From assembly GCF_021730445.1 (NCBI RefSeq), contig NZ_JADNRM010000001.1, positions 883,004 through 947,003 of the forward strand: a DNA stretch of 64,000 nt, given 5' to 3'. The translations under genes and the position numbers were made by a program. The notes under the pieces were generated by a model. The model ran no database searches. It was not told the DNA's origin and saw nothing but the letters and a program-made list of their open reading frames with translations. Shown one piece after another: positions 20,763 to 29,011 of the stretch (position 1 is its first letter; every line of letters begins with the position of its first letter). The stretch is from Phocaeicola faecalis (GTDB taxonomy: Bacteria > Bacteroidota > Bacteroidia > Bacteroidales > Bacteroidaceae).

Positions 20763-21193
20763 AAAAAATAGGTTTGGCATCCGACCACGCCGGATTTGAA
20801 TTGAAAGAGTATGTAAAGTCTTGGCTGAAAGCCAAGAACTATCCGTTTGAAGATTTTGGTACCCACAGCACAGACAGTTGTGACTACCCTGATTTTGCAC
20901 ACCCATTGGCACTGGCAGTCGAAGCCGGAGAATGTTATCCGGGTATTGCCATCTGCGGTAGCGGTGAAGGTATCAGCATGACCCTGAACAAACATCAGGG
21001 CATTCGTGCCGCATTGTGCTGGATGCCCGAGATTGCTCATCTGGCACGTCAGCATAATGATGCCAACGTTTTGGTAATGCCGGGGCGTTTCATTGACCAT
21101 GAAATGGCAGACAAAATCATGAACGAATTCTTCTCAACCGATTTCGAAGGCGGGCGTCATCAGAAACGTATCGACAAGATACCTGTGAAGTAG
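20759..21193 (+). CDS. rpiB: Ribose 5-phosphate isomerase B, 144 aa
   Basis: Interconverts ribulose 5-phosphate and ribose 5-phosphate. The family motif is AICGSGEGISMTLNKHQGIRAALC, with the active-site region CGSGEG and the phosphate-binding NKHQGIRAA. The N-terminus KIGLASDHAGFELK is also typical. The ATG overlaps the transketolase stop (ATGA), so the two proteins are made from one transcript. A terminator hairpin follows. Confidence 0.95.
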   Translation: MKKIGLASDHAGFELKEYVKSWLKAKNYPFEDFGTHSTDSCDYPDFAHPLALAVEAGECYPGIAICGSGEGISMTLNKHQGIRAALCWMPEIAHLARQHNDANVLVMPGRFIDHEMADKIMNEFFSTDFEGGRHQKRIDKIPVK

Positions 21194-21217
21194 ATTTCAA
21201 GCTATAATAATAAAAGT

Positions 21218-21253
21218 AAAAAAAGAGAGGCTTTATAGCTTCTCTTTTTTTTT
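21218..21253 (+). terminator. Terminator after rpiB
   Basis: An A-rich arm (AAAAAGAGAGGCT) pairs with AGCTTCTCTTTTT around a short loop at 21232-21236 and continues into a T-run. The next promoter starts immediately after it. Confidence 0.75.
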
Positions 21254-21258
21254 ATTTC

Positions 21259-21266
21259 TATCTTTG
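21259..21266 (+). promoter_or_regulatory. -7 element for the DUF4468 gene
   Basis: TATCTTTG is an exact TAnnTTTG match, 30 bases before the ATG at 21297. An upstream in-frame start codon at 21264 lies inside this element and therefore cannot be used. Confidence 0.7.
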
Positions 21267-21296
21267 CTTACTATTAAAACAATTAATATTATTACT

Positions 21297-22451
21297 ATGA
21301 AGAAGTTTCTACTTTCAGTACTTATCTGTCTGCCACTATTTGCCAAGGCACAAACCGATGAGAAATATTTGGCGGGAGCTATTCCCGTTGTCGATGGAAA
21401 AGTTTCTTTTACCACAGAAATGCAAGTTCCTGCCCTCTCGCAAGAACAACTGTATGACGCATTGCTTGACTGGGCCAATACATACTTCAAACCTGATGGC
21501 AAACTCAACGCACGCGTTCTTTATACCAATAAAGAAGAAGGTACAATAGCAGCCGGTGGAGAAGAATACCTTGTATTCACCTCCTCAGCATTGTCATTAG
21601 ACAGAACACGCATTTATTACCAATTTCTTATGACCTGCAAACCGGGCAAATGCGATTTGGAAATGACACGTATCCGCTACTGGTACGATGAAGCTCGTGA
21701 CGGCGGCGAAAAATATACTGCCGAAGAATGGATTACCGACGATATGGCACTCAACAAGTCAAAGACTAAGCTGGCCCCCATTTGCGGCAAATTCAGAAGA
21801 AAAACAATTGACCTGAAAGATGAACTGTTCAAATCCATCCAGTCATCATTAGGCAACAGAATGATTGCTTTGGGATTACAGCCGGCTCCCGTTGCACCGA
21901 CTCCGGCCGTAACCATGGCTACTCCGGGCGTAACTGTGACACAATCCAACACTGCCAATACGCAGCCTACAGCTCCGGTTGCACCAACAGCCCCTGTTGC
22001 ACCGACTGCTCCAGTTGCACCAACAGCCCCTGTTGCACCGACTGCTCCAATTGCACCAATAGCTCCAATTGCACCAACAGCTCCAATTGCACCAACAGCC
22101 CAAAACGTTGATGCACAAATACAAGCCTCTGTCCGTATGACCATCACCGCAGGCAACGACGAACAATTCGAAATCGGCAAAGAATGTTGGGGCGGATTTG
22201 GAAAGCTATTCGGCAAAGACGTAGCGTTTTGTCTGATTGACACACAGAAAACAATGGGAAATATGCTTCTGTCACAAAGCGACAACTATACGGTTTCTTT
22301 CTACATGCAAGGCAACAATGAACCGTGCGTAGTGGTCAAGTGTAAAAAACTGATGCAACAGAACATCACTGGCGAAGAAGCGAAAAAAATGAATCCAAAC
22401 AACGACGGACAGAAAACATACAATATGTATGTTGGTGAAATCATAAAATAA
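21297..22451 (+). CDS. Exported DUF4468-like protein with a Pro/Ala repeat linker, 384 aa
   Basis: The start at 21297 gives a signal peptide MKKFLLSVLICLPLFAKAQ. Residues 20-200 look like the DUF4468 TBP-like fold domain common in Bacteroidales (AIPVVDGKVSFTTEMQVPALS, then LYDALLDWANTYF). A Pro/Ala-rich linker of about eight six-residue units (TAPVAP and TAPIAP) follows, then a second small globular domain of about 110 residues ending in MYVGEIIK. The function is unknown. The repeat is probably an extended spacer that lets the two domains reach across the periplasm. Confidence 0.8.
   Translation: MKKFLLSVLICLPLFAKAQTDEKYLAGAIPVVDGKVSFTTEMQVPALSQEQLYDALLDWANTYFKPDGKLNARVLYTNKEEGTIAAGGEEYLVFTSSALSLDRTRIYYQFLMTCKPGKCDLEMTRIRYWYDEARDGGEKYTAEEWITDDMALNKSKTKLAPICGKFRRKTIDLKDELFKSIQSSLGNRMIALGLQPAPVAPTPAVTMATPGVTVTQSNTANTQPTAPVAPTAPVAPTAPVAPTAPVAPTAPIAPIAPIAPTAPIAPTAQNVDAQIQASVRMTITAGNDEQFEIGKECWGGFGKLFGKDVAFCLIDTQKTMGNMLLSQSDNYTVSFYMQGNNEPCVVVKCKKLMQQNITGEEAKKMNPNNDGQKTYNMYVGEIIK
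21969..22101 (+). repeat. In-gene 18-bp tandem repeat encoding TAPVAP/TAPIAP
   Basis: Units such as ACAGCTCCGGTTGCACCA alternate with close variants. Some 36-base double units (ACAGCCCCTGTTGCACCG next to ACTGCTCCAGTTGCACCA) recur exactly, which shows recent duplication. The array stays in frame because the unit is a multiple of three, so copy number could vary between strains without breaking the gene. Confidence 0.85.
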
Positions 22452-22498
22452 AGTCCGCCGAAACAAAAACAGCCGGACATACCGTGCCGACTGCTCTA

Positions 22499-22552
22499 TC
22501 GTCCCACGACCCTGAGAGGATTCCCTTCACAGTCGTGGGACGATTGTTCTCT
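22499..22552 (+). terminator. Terminator after the DUF4468 gene
   Basis: TCGTCCCACGAC (22499-22510) and GTCGTGGGACGA (22532-22543) make a perfect 12-bp stem with a 21-base loop, followed by TTGTTCTCTTT. The next 180 bases hold no gene that I can support, only the promoter of the oxidoreductase operon at their end. Confidence 0.75.
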
Positions 22553-22734
22553 TTAAGAATAAATAACAGAGCCGATTTTTAATGGTTTCACTTGAAACTA
22601 TTTCTATCATAATCAAATCATTAGGAAAAACAAAAGGACATTTTCACCTGCCTCGCGGACATAAAGTTTTAAATGAATTTAGCAGAAAGCTCGTTTTTTC
22701 CACTTTAAACTTCCTGTTAGTTACAAATAAAGAG

Positions 22735-22742
22735 TATCTTTG
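22735..22742 (+). promoter_or_regulatory. -7 element for the 2-oxoacid oxidoreductase operon
   Basis: TATCTTTG lies 27 bases before the TPR gene that opens the operon, predicting a leader of about 20 bases. Confidence 0.7.
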
Positions 22743-22769
22743 TATGCAACAAGATTATTACCATAAGCA

Positions 22770-23048
22770 ATGGCAGAGCAATTATCAGACATAAAGAAAC
22801 TTATAGAACAAGGAGAAACAGATACAGCGATTGACGCGCTAACTAATTTCATCGGAAACCATCAGGGTTCTAAAGATGAAGCCTATTATTTGCTGGGCAA
22901 TGCCTATCGCAAAAAAGGTGACTGGCAACAAGCTCTGAACAACTATCTGGAAGCCATCGAACAAAATCCCAAAAGTCCGGCAGTCCAGGCCCATACCATG
23001 CTGATGGATATTCTTAATTTCTATAACAAAGACATGTATAATCAATAA
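22770..23048 (+). CDS. Small TPR protein, 92 aa
   Basis: Two helical-hairpin repeats are visible (TDTAIDALTNFIGNHQGSKDEAYYLLGNAYRKKGDWQQALNNYLEAIEQNPKS), which is a minimal TPR unit with a capping helix. There is no signal peptide. It is the first gene of the 2-oxoacid:ferredoxin oxidoreductase operon and ends 12 bases before the ferredoxin gene, so an assembly or docking role for that enzyme is possible, though this rests on position only. Confidence 0.85.
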   Translation: MAEQLSDIKKLIEQGETDTAIDALTNFIGNHQGSKDEAYYLLGNAYRKKGDWQQALNNYLEAIEQNPKSPAVQAHTMLMDILNFYNKDMYNQ

Positions 23049-23060
23049 TAACTAACCCCT

Positions 23061-23291
23061 ATGGCAAAAATTAAAGGTGCAATTGTGGTCGACACAGAGC
23101 GTTGCAAAGGCTGCAATCTCTGTGTGGTGGCGTGTCCGCTACATGTAATATCGCTCACCGCCAAAGAAGTGAATAAGAAAGGATATACGTTTGCCCAACA
23201 AGTATTGGAAGATACTTGCAACGGCTGCGCGTCTTGTGCTACAGTGTGTCCCGATGGATGCATCAGTGTATATAAAGTAAAACAACAATAA
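23061..23291 (+). CDS. korD: 2 x [4Fe-4S] ferredoxin-type subunit of 2-oxoacid oxidoreductase, 76 aa
   Basis: Two CxxCxxCxxxCP clusters are visible: CKGCNLCVVACP and CNGCASCATVCP, each able to hold a [4Fe-4S] cluster. The length and place directly before korA match the delta subunit of 2-oxoglutarate or branched-chain 2-oxoacid:ferredoxin oxidoreductases. It passes electrons from the ThDP centre to ferredoxin. Confidence 0.9.
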   Translation: MAKIKGAIVVDTERCKGCNLCVVACPLHVISLTAKEVNKKGYTFAQQVLEDTCNGCASCATVCPDGCISVYKVKQQ

Positions 23292-23305
23292 AAAATAAGA
23301 AACAT

Positions 23306-24388
23306 ATGGCAGAAGAAGTCGTTTTAATGAAGGGAAATGAAGCCATAGCCCATGCCGCCATCCGCTTTGGAGTAGACGGTTATTTCGGCTATCCCATCAC
23401 CCCCCAATCGGAAATATTGGAAACTCTTGCCGATGAAAAGCCATGGGAAACTACCGGAATGGTAGTGCTTCAGGCCGAAAGCGAAGTAGCAGCTATCAAC
23501 ATGGTATACGGAGGTGCAGCCAGCGGAAAAATGGTTATGACCTCTTCTTCAAGCCCCGGTGTGAGCTTGAAACAAGAAGGCATTTCATACATCGCAGGAG
23601 CCGAGCTTCCTTGTTTAATTGTAAATGTCATGCGTGGAGGTCCCGGTCTGGGTACTATCCAGCCCAGTCAAGCAGACTACTTTCAAACTGTAAAAGGTGG
23701 AGGACACGGTGACTATCGCTTAATAGCCCTCGCACCGGCATCAGTTCAAGAAATGGCTGATTTTGTAGGACTTGCTTTCGATTTGGCATTTAAATACCGC
23801 AATCCTGCCATCATTCTGGCAGATGGTGTTATCGGACAAATGATGGAAAAAGTGGTATTACCCGAACAGCGTCCGCGCCTCACTGACGAAGAAGTCATGG
23901 CACGTTGTCCATGGGCAACCTTCGGCAGACTCAAGCATCGCGGTCCCAACATTGTGACTTCATTAGAATTGGACCCTGCCGAAATGGAAAAGCGCAACAT
24001 CCATCTTCAGCAGAAATATGCCGAAATAGAAGAAAAAGAAGTGCGCTATGAAGAAATTCATTGCGACGATGCCGAATATTTAATTGTCGCTTTCGGCTCA
24101 TGTGCCCGCATTGCTCAAAAAGCAATGGAGGAAGCACGTGCAGAAGGCATCAAAGTCGGCTTGCTCCGTCCTATTACATTGTGGCCGTTCCCATCTAAAG
24201 CAATTGCCGAACGCAGCCGCCAGGTAAAAGGTATCCTCACCGTAGAACTGAATGCCGGACAAATGGTGGAAGACGTCCGTCTGGCTGTAGAATGTAAAGT
24301 GCCCGTCGAATACTTCGGACGTTTGGGAGGTATCGTTCCCGACCCGGATGAAGTAGTTGCCGCACTCAAAGAAAAAATTATTAAATAA
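23306..24388 (+). CDS. korA: 2-oxoacid:ferredoxin oxidoreductase subunit alpha (KorA/VorB type), 360 aa
   Basis: The N-terminal half carries the pyrimidine-binding domain with the motif GYPITPQSEILE and the glycine-rich TSSSSPGVSLKQEGISYIAGAELP. The C-terminal half is the transketolase C-like domain (LIVAFGSCARIAQKA, LRPITLWPFP). This subunit binds ThDP and substrate together with the beta subunit and makes acyl-CoA, CO2 and reduced ferredoxin. The sequence cannot by itself separate 2-oxoglutarate from branched-chain substrates; 2-oxoglutarate is the usual annotation for this gene order in Bacteroidales. Confidence 0.9.
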   Translation: MAEEVVLMKGNEAIAHAAIRFGVDGYFGYPITPQSEILETLADEKPWETTGMVVLQAESEVAAINMVYGGAASGKMVMTSSSSPGVSLKQEGISYIAGAELPCLIVNVMRGGPGLGTIQPSQADYFQTVKGGGHGDYRLIALAPASVQEMADFVGLAFDLAFKYRNPAIILADGVIGQMMEKVVLPEQRPRLTDEEVMARCPWATFGRLKHRGPNIVTSLELDPAEMEKRNIHLQQKYAEIEEKEVRYEEIHCDDAEYLIVAFGSCARIAQKAMEEARAEGIKVGLLRPITLWPFPSKAIAERSRQVKGILTVELNAGQMVEDVRLAVECKVPVEYFGRLGGIVPDPDEVVAALKEKIIK

Positions 24389-24395
24389 TAACCGT

Positions 24396-24563
24396 ATGAA
24401 CACGAATCTGATTAGAAACATATTGAATATCATATTTATGGTATTGGCACTGGCAGCCGTTCTTACCTACTTCTTTGTCAGTGACTTTAAAATATTCATC
24501 TATGTTTGCGCCGCAGCTATCTTTACCAAGCTGATAGAGTTCTTTTTACGGTTCATGTGTTAA
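24396..24563 (+). CDS. Small membrane protein with two helices, 55 aa
   Basis: MNTNLIRNILNIIFMVLALA begins the protein, which consists of two hydrophobic helices (about residues 10-28 and 31-50) joined by SDFKIF and ends in LRFMC. The ATG at 24396 lies 7 bases after the korA stop, and the stop is 18 bases before korB, so it is embedded in the operon and translated with it. The enzyme itself is soluble; this protein could tether the complex to the membrane. That role is inference from position only. Confidence 0.75.
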   Translation: MNTNLIRNILNIIFMVLALAAVLTYFFVSDFKIFIYVCAAAIFTKLIEFFLRFMC

Positions 24564-24581
24564 GCGATAGGAGGAGAAAAT

Positions 24582-25346
24582 ATGACAAAAGAAGAAATCA
24601 TAAAACCCGAAAACCTGGTTTACAAAAAACCAACGCTGATGAACGACAATCCGATGCACTACTGTCCCGGATGCAGCCACGGTGTGGTTCATAAGCTGAT
24701 AGCCGAAGTAATCGAAGAAATGGGCATGGAAGACAAAACCGTCGGCATATCGCCGGTGGGATGTGCCGTATTTGCATATAACTATCTGGACATCGACTGG
24801 CAGGAAGCTGCCCACGGACGTGCACCTGCCGTTGCCACAGCCGTGAAGCGTTTATGGCCCGACCGTCTGGTATTCACTTATCAAGGTGACGGCGACTTGG
24901 CATGTATCGGTACTGCCGAAACCATCCATGCGCTAAACAGAGGAGAAAACATTACCATCATCTTTATCAATAATGCCATTTACGGTATGACCGGCGGCCA
25001 GATGGCTCCAACCACACTAATCGGTATGAAAACCGCTACCTGTCCTTACGGCCGCGACGTAACCATCCACGGTTATCCGTTGAAGATGACCGAAATAGCC
25101 GCCACGCTGGAGGGTACAGCCTACGTCACCCGTCAGGCTGTTCATACAGTTGCCGCTATCCGCAAGGCAAAGAAAGCCATCCGCAAAGCTTTCGAGAACT
25201 CGATGAACGGAAAAGGTTCCAATCTGGTAGAAATTGTTTCCACCTGTAACTCAGGCTGGAAGATGACACCTCAGGCATCCAATGAGTGGATGGTGGAACA
25301 CATGTTCCCCTTCTATCCGTTAGGCGATTTGAAAGATAAAGAATAA
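24582..25346 (+). CDS. korB: 2-oxoacid:ferredoxin oxidoreductase subunit beta, 254 aa
   Basis: The ThDP-binding subunit. The N-terminal CPGCSHGVVHKL is the family motif. The ThDP/magnesium motif is GDGDLACIGTAE followed 25-30 residues later by FINNAIYGMTGGQMAPTT. The start follows a GGAGGA ribosome binding site (24570-24575), strong for this phylum. It works with the alpha, gamma and ferredoxin subunits encoded in the same operon. Confidence 0.93.
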   Translation: MTKEEIIKPENLVYKKPTLMNDNPMHYCPGCSHGVVHKLIAEVIEEMGMEDKTVGISPVGCAVFAYNYLDIDWQEAAHGRAPAVATAVKRLWPDRLVFTYQGDGDLACIGTAETIHALNRGENITIIFINNAIYGMTGGQMAPTTLIGMKTATCPYGRDVTIHGYPLKMTEIAATLEGTAYVTRQAVHTVAAIRKAKKAIRKAFENSMNGKGSNLVEIVSTCNSGWKMTPQASNEWMVEHMFPFYPLGDLKDKE

Positions 25347-25359
25347 AAAAACAGAAGTG

Positions 25360-25902
25360 ATGAAACAGGAAATAATTATAGCAGGATTTGGCGGTCAGGG
25401 CGTATTGTCAATGGGTAAGATACTGGCTTACTCGGGACTGATGGAAGACAAGGAAGTGACCTGGATGCCGGCATACGGCCCCGAACAACGAGGAGGAACC
25501 GCCAACGTTACAGTTATCGTCAGCGATGAACGCATCTCCTCTCCCATTCTCAGCCAATATGATACGGCCATCATACTGAACCAGCCTTCACTGGCTAAGT
25601 TTGAAAACAAGGTAAAACCGGGAGGTATTCTGATTTACGACGGATATGGCATTATTGAACCGCCGACCCGCAAAGACATTCAAATTTACCGCATCGATGC
25701 TATGGATGCAGCCAATGAACGCGGCATTGCCAAAACATTCAATATGATTGTTTTGGGAGGATTATTGAAACTGCGTCCGGTGGTAGCCATTGAAAGTGTA
25801 CTGAAAGCGTTACGCAAGACATTGCCCGAACGCCACCACCACCTTATCCCCGTAAACGAAGAAGCAATTCACATCGGAATGGAGATTATTAAGCCTCAGT
25901 AA
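25360..25902 (+). CDS. korC: 2-oxoacid:ferredoxin oxidoreductase subunit gamma, 180 aa
   Basis: The gamma subunit has the characteristic nucleotide-like motif AGFGGQGVLSMGKILAYSG at its N-terminus and the family stretch MPAYGPEQRGGTANVTVIVS. The start is ATG 25360; a GTG directly before it (25357) is possible but adds one residue only. It ends the operon and is closed by a hairpin terminator. Confidence 0.92.
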   Translation: MKQEIIIAGFGGQGVLSMGKILAYSGLMEDKEVTWMPAYGPEQRGGTANVTVIVSDERISSPILSQYDTAIILNQPSLAKFENKVKPGGILIYDGYGIIEPPTRKDIQIYRIDAMDAANERGIAKTFNMIVLGGLLKLRPVVAIESVLKALRKTLPERHHHLIPVNEEAIHIGMEIIKPQ

Positions 25903-25927
25903 GTTAAAATAACTCTAAACGAATAAT

Positions 25928-25976
25928 AAAAGGAAGAACTTTCCACAGTGGAAAAGCTCTTCCTTTTATTTTTATA
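25928..25976 (+). terminator. Terminator of the 2-oxoacid oxidoreductase operon
   Basis: AAAAGGAAGA pairs with TCTTCCTTTT, and the inner CTTTCCA/TGGAAAAG pairs with a small bulge. A T-rich tail follows. An in-frame ATG of the next gene at 25948 lies in the loop and is not its start. Confidence 0.85.
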
Positions 25977-25979
25977 TTG

Positions 25980-25987
25980 TATCTTTG
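25980..25987 (+). promoter_or_regulatory. -7 element for the porin gene, unusually close to the start codon
   Basis: TATCTTTG is an exact TAnnTTTG match but ends only 8 bases before the porin ATG at 25996. A transcript starting 5-8 bases after it would have almost no leader. Confidence 0.55.
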
Positions 25988-25995
25988 CGGGCGTT

Positions 25996-28098
25996 ATGAA
26001 AAGAATATTCTCACTCATTCTATTAATGTTTTTGTGCAGCCAAGTGGTGTTGCAAGCACAAAACACACTGAATAATAACTTCGGTTCTTCTGCCAGCGGA
26101 TTAAGCATGGGGCAGCGCGACCGTAATGGAAACCCCATAGATACAACTGCCGTAGTCGATGCAAATACCATTCCCATCGGACTATATTCATGGAAAATAG
26201 ACAGCCGCTTCGGTAATGTGACCGTCGTGCCGGTGGACACCCTGACGCACGCTTTCCAAAATACAAACGACACCGGAGGCATGACCGGACAATATAATTA
26301 TCTGGGTAACTTAGGTTCTCCCCGCCTGTCACGTCTTTTTTTCGACCGCCGGGATGCCAGCCAGTTCTTTTTTACCGACCCTTATGACCTTACCGTGCTC
26401 CGTCCGGAAGACATCATATTTACCAATACGCTTTCCCCCTTTACCAATCTGAGCTATTACAAGACTTTCGACAGCCGTAACGGTGAAGAGCGTTTCAAGT
26501 CTTACTTCGCCATCAATGCCAACAAGCGATTCGGTATCGGTTTTTATATCGATTATCTTTACGGACGCGGTCTCTACGCCAGCCAGTCTACAGCATTCTT
26601 TAATGGGGGACTGTTTGCCAGCTATCGGGGAGACAAATACAATATGCACTTTGTCTTCAACAATGACAACCTGAAAATGGCTGAGAACGGCGGTATCGCC
26701 GACGACCGCTATATCACCAATCCTTTGGACATGGCGGAAGGAAAAAAGGAATACAAATCCTATGATATTCCCACCAACCTGAATAAAGTATGGAACCATA
26801 ATACCAGCTATCATGTATTTATGACCCAGCGCTACAACCTTGGCTTTCACAAAGAAAAGACGGACAGTGTAGCTAAAGATTCTGTAAGGATTATCCAGGA
26901 ATTTGTTCCTGTCACCAGCTTCATCCACACGTTGCAAGTCGACCTGAACGGACGCAAATACATCTCTTATGATGACGAACAGAATCAGAAATATTTTGAA
27001 CACAATTATTTGGGTAATGACTCTATTGACAAGACCCGACGCTCTTCCATCAAAAATACCATCGGCATATCACTGCACGAAGGCTTCAACAAATGGGCCA
27101 AGGCAGGACTTACCGCTTTTATGAGTTACGAATACCGCAACTTTACACTGACAGATACGACAGATGTTCCCAAAGAACGCCGTTTGGAGCATTATAAAGA
27201 AAGCGTACTATCCATTGGAGGCCAATTGTCCAAGCGTCAAGGCAAACTGCTGCACTATAATGTTTTAGGCGAGCTGGCTATCGCAGGTGAAGATGCCGGA
27301 CAATTCAATATCGAAGGTAACGGAGATTTGAATATACCTCTATTTGGCGACACCGTTCGGCTGGAAGCCAATGCATTTATCAAGAACCAGAATCCGGTCT
27401 TCTATTTCAGGCATTTCCATTCCAAGCATTACTGGTGGAATAATGATGACCTATCCAAAATCATGCGTACCCGACTGGAAGGAAAATTGAGTTTCGACAA
27501 ATGGGGAACGACTTTGCGTGCCGGCGTAGAGAATATCAAGAACTACACCTACCTTGCCAATACAAGTGTCCCTGTAAAGGACAGTGAAGGCAAAATCCTC
27601 TCCTTTAAGAACAATGCTGCCGTAGAGCAATACACCGGAAATATTCAGGTATTAAGTGCTGTGTTGCAGCAAAAGTTTAAATTCGGCATCCTGCATCTGG
27701 ACGGTGAAGTAGCTTATCAGAAATCGAGCAAGCAAGATATCCTGCCTTTGCCCGAACTATCTATGTATGGCAATCTCTATATCAAAACAGGACTTGCCAA
27801 GAAAGTGCTCCAACTGGAACTGGGAGCCGATGTGCGTTACTTCACCAAGTATTATGCACCGGACTATTCTCCTGCCATCGGTCAATTCTATAATCAGAAC
27901 CCCGAAGACAAGATTGAAATCGGTTCTTATCCTATCATCAATGTCTATGCCAATCTGCACTTGAAACGTACTCGTTTCTTTGTAATGATGTATCATATCA
28001 ATCAGGGTTCGGGCAGTTCAAGATACTTCCTTGCACCCCATTATCCGGTCAATCCGAAAATGATTAAGTTCGGACTCTCATGGAATTTCTTTGACTAA
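25996..28098 (+). CDS. Putative outer-membrane porin (Porin_10 type), 700 aa
   Basis: ATG 25996 gives the signal peptide MKRIFSLILLMFLCSQVVLQAQ; the in-frame ATG at 25948 is inside the preceding terminator. The mature protein is a series of amphipathic beta strands rich in Tyr, Phe, Asn and Asp, ending in an aromatic residue (GLSWNFFD), as in outer-membrane barrels. Phrases such as YLGNLGSPRLSRLFFDR and SQFFFTDPYDL match my recollection of the Bacteroidales putative-porin family (PF14121). The substrate is unknown. The solute-binding-like gene begins 8 bases after its stop. Confidence 0.8.
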   Translation: MKRIFSLILLMFLCSQVVLQAQNTLNNNFGSSASGLSMGQRDRNGNPIDTTAVVDANTIPIGLYSWKIDSRFGNVTVVPVDTLTHAFQNTNDTGGMTGQYNYLGNLGSPRLSRLFFDRRDASQFFFTDPYDLTVLRPEDIIFTNTLSPFTNLSYYKTFDSRNGEERFKSYFAINANKRFGIGFYIDYLYGRGLYASQSTAFFNGGLFASYRGDKYNMHFVFNNDNLKMAENGGIADDRYITNPLDMAEGKKEYKSYDIPTNLNKVWNHNTSYHVFMTQRYNLGFHKEKTDSVAKDSVRIIQEFVPVTSFIHTLQVDLNGRKYISYDDEQNQKYFEHNYLGNDSIDKTRRSSIKNTIGISLHEGFNKWAKAGLTAFMSYEYRNFTLTDTTDVPKERRLEHYKESVLSIGGQLSKRQGKLLHYNVLGELAIAGEDAGQFNIEGNGDLNIPLFGDTVRLEANAFIKNQNPVFYFRHFHSKHYWWNNDDLSKIMRTRLEGKLSFDKWGTTLRAGVENIKNYTYLANTSVPVKDSEGKILSFKNNAAVEQYTGNIQVLSAVLQQKFKFGILHLDGEVAYQKSSKQDILPLPELSMYGNLYIKTGLAKKVLQLELGADVRYFTKYYAPDYSPAIGQFYNQNPEDKIEIGSYPIINVYANLHLKRTRFFVMMYHINQGSGSSRYFLAPHYPVNPKMIKFGLSWNFFD

Positions 28099-28106
28099 CC
28101 GCAGTG

Positions 28107-28922
28107 ATGAAGAGATATTTGAAATATATCATAATAGGAATTGTGGCTGTCGCCCTCTATACCCTCCTTTTCCCCAAAAAAGAGAAAGAGAAGAGTGAAC
28201 CGCGAGACTACCAGGCTATCGTCGAATCGGGAGTTCTGCGGGCTGTAACAGAATATAATTCCATCAGTTATTTTGCCGACGGAGATACCGTAAGCGGTTT
28301 TCATTATGAATTATTGAATGCGTTTGCCCGCAGCAAAGGACTGGCGCCTGAAATTACTCCGGAAATGAGTTTCGAAAAAAGACAGGAAGGCATATTAACC
28401 GGAAAATACGACATACTGGCAAACAGCACCATAGTGACCAGCGAATCAAAAGACTCATTGCTGTTCACCCACCCCATCCTTCTCAACAAGCAAGTGCTGG
28501 TACAACGTAAACCCGAACAGGAAAACGACAGTATGTATATCCACAGCCAATTAGAGCTAGCACGTAAAACCCTTCACGTGGTCAAAGGCTCACCCGCTCT
28601 GCTCCGCATCCATAATCTGAGCAATGAAATCGGAGATACCATTTACATTCAAGAAGTAGAGAAATACGGCCCCGAACAACTGTTGGCAATGGTGGCTCAC
28701 GGAGATATAGACTACACGGTATGCGACGAAAGCATAGCCCAAGCCTCCATCAATGATTTTCCACAACTGGACATAGAGACAGCCATCAGCTTCACCCAAT
28801 TCTATTCATGGGGAGTAAGCAAACATTCCCCCATCTTGCTGGACAGTTTGAATGCATGGCTCGACACTTACACACAGACCCCCGAATTCAGAGAACTACA
28901 GAAGAAATACTATAATAAGTGA
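28107..28922 (+). CDS. Membrane-anchored solute-binding-like protein (SBP_bac_3, MltF-like N-terminal domain), 271 aa
   Basis: An N-terminal anchor (YLKYIIIGIVAVALYTLLFP) is followed by a periplasmic domain of the amino-acid-binding-protein type: SGVLRAVTEYNSISYFADGDTVSGFHYELLNAFA, then GKYDILANSTIVTSESKDSLLFTHPILLNKQVLVQ. This resembles the regulatory domain of the lytic transglycosylase MltF, but the catalytic SLT domain is absent. The ATG at 28107 follows a GTG at 28104; either is possible. It is probably co-transcribed with the porin. It may sense or bind a small ligand such as an amino acid or muropeptide; this is inference. Confidence 0.78.
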   Translation: MKRYLKYIIIGIVAVALYTLLFPKKEKEKSEPRDYQAIVESGVLRAVTEYNSISYFADGDTVSGFHYELLNAFARSKGLAPEITPEMSFEKRQEGILTGKYDILANSTIVTSESKDSLLFTHPILLNKQVLVQRKPEQENDSMYIHSQLELARKTLHVVKGSPALLRIHNLSNEIGDTIYIQEVEKYGPEQLLAMVAHGDIDYTVCDESIAQASINDFPQLDIETAISFTQFYSWGVSKHSPILLDSLNAWLDTYTQTPEFRELQKKYYNK

Positions 28923-28954
28923 TTTCTTATACGGATTAAGTTGCAAAATCTTAA

Positions 28955-28962
28955 TATATTTG
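28955..28962 (+). promoter_or_regulatory. -7 element before the Gfo/Idh/MocA gene
   Basis: TATATTTG matches TAnnTTTG, 49 bases before the ATG at 29012. No TTTG box stands at the expected -33 distance. Confidence 0.5.
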
Positions 28963-29011
28963 CAATCTGAATTGTTGTCATTTCAAGAGGAATGACGAAA
29001 ATAGTATAGTA

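Noticed and set aside
21264..21296. Upstream in-frame start for the DUF4468 protein
   Set aside because: It lies inside the -7 element TATCTTTG.
22582..22794. 70-codon open frame before the small TPR gene
   Set aside because: It runs through the promoter of the oxidoreductase operon and into the TPR gene in another frame, with no family-like sequence.
25948..25995. Upstream in-frame start for the porin
   Set aside because: It lies within the kor operon terminator, before the -7 element.
26329..27003. 224-codon frame antisense to the porin
   Set aside because: No start context or domain; the opposite strand is a clear porin.
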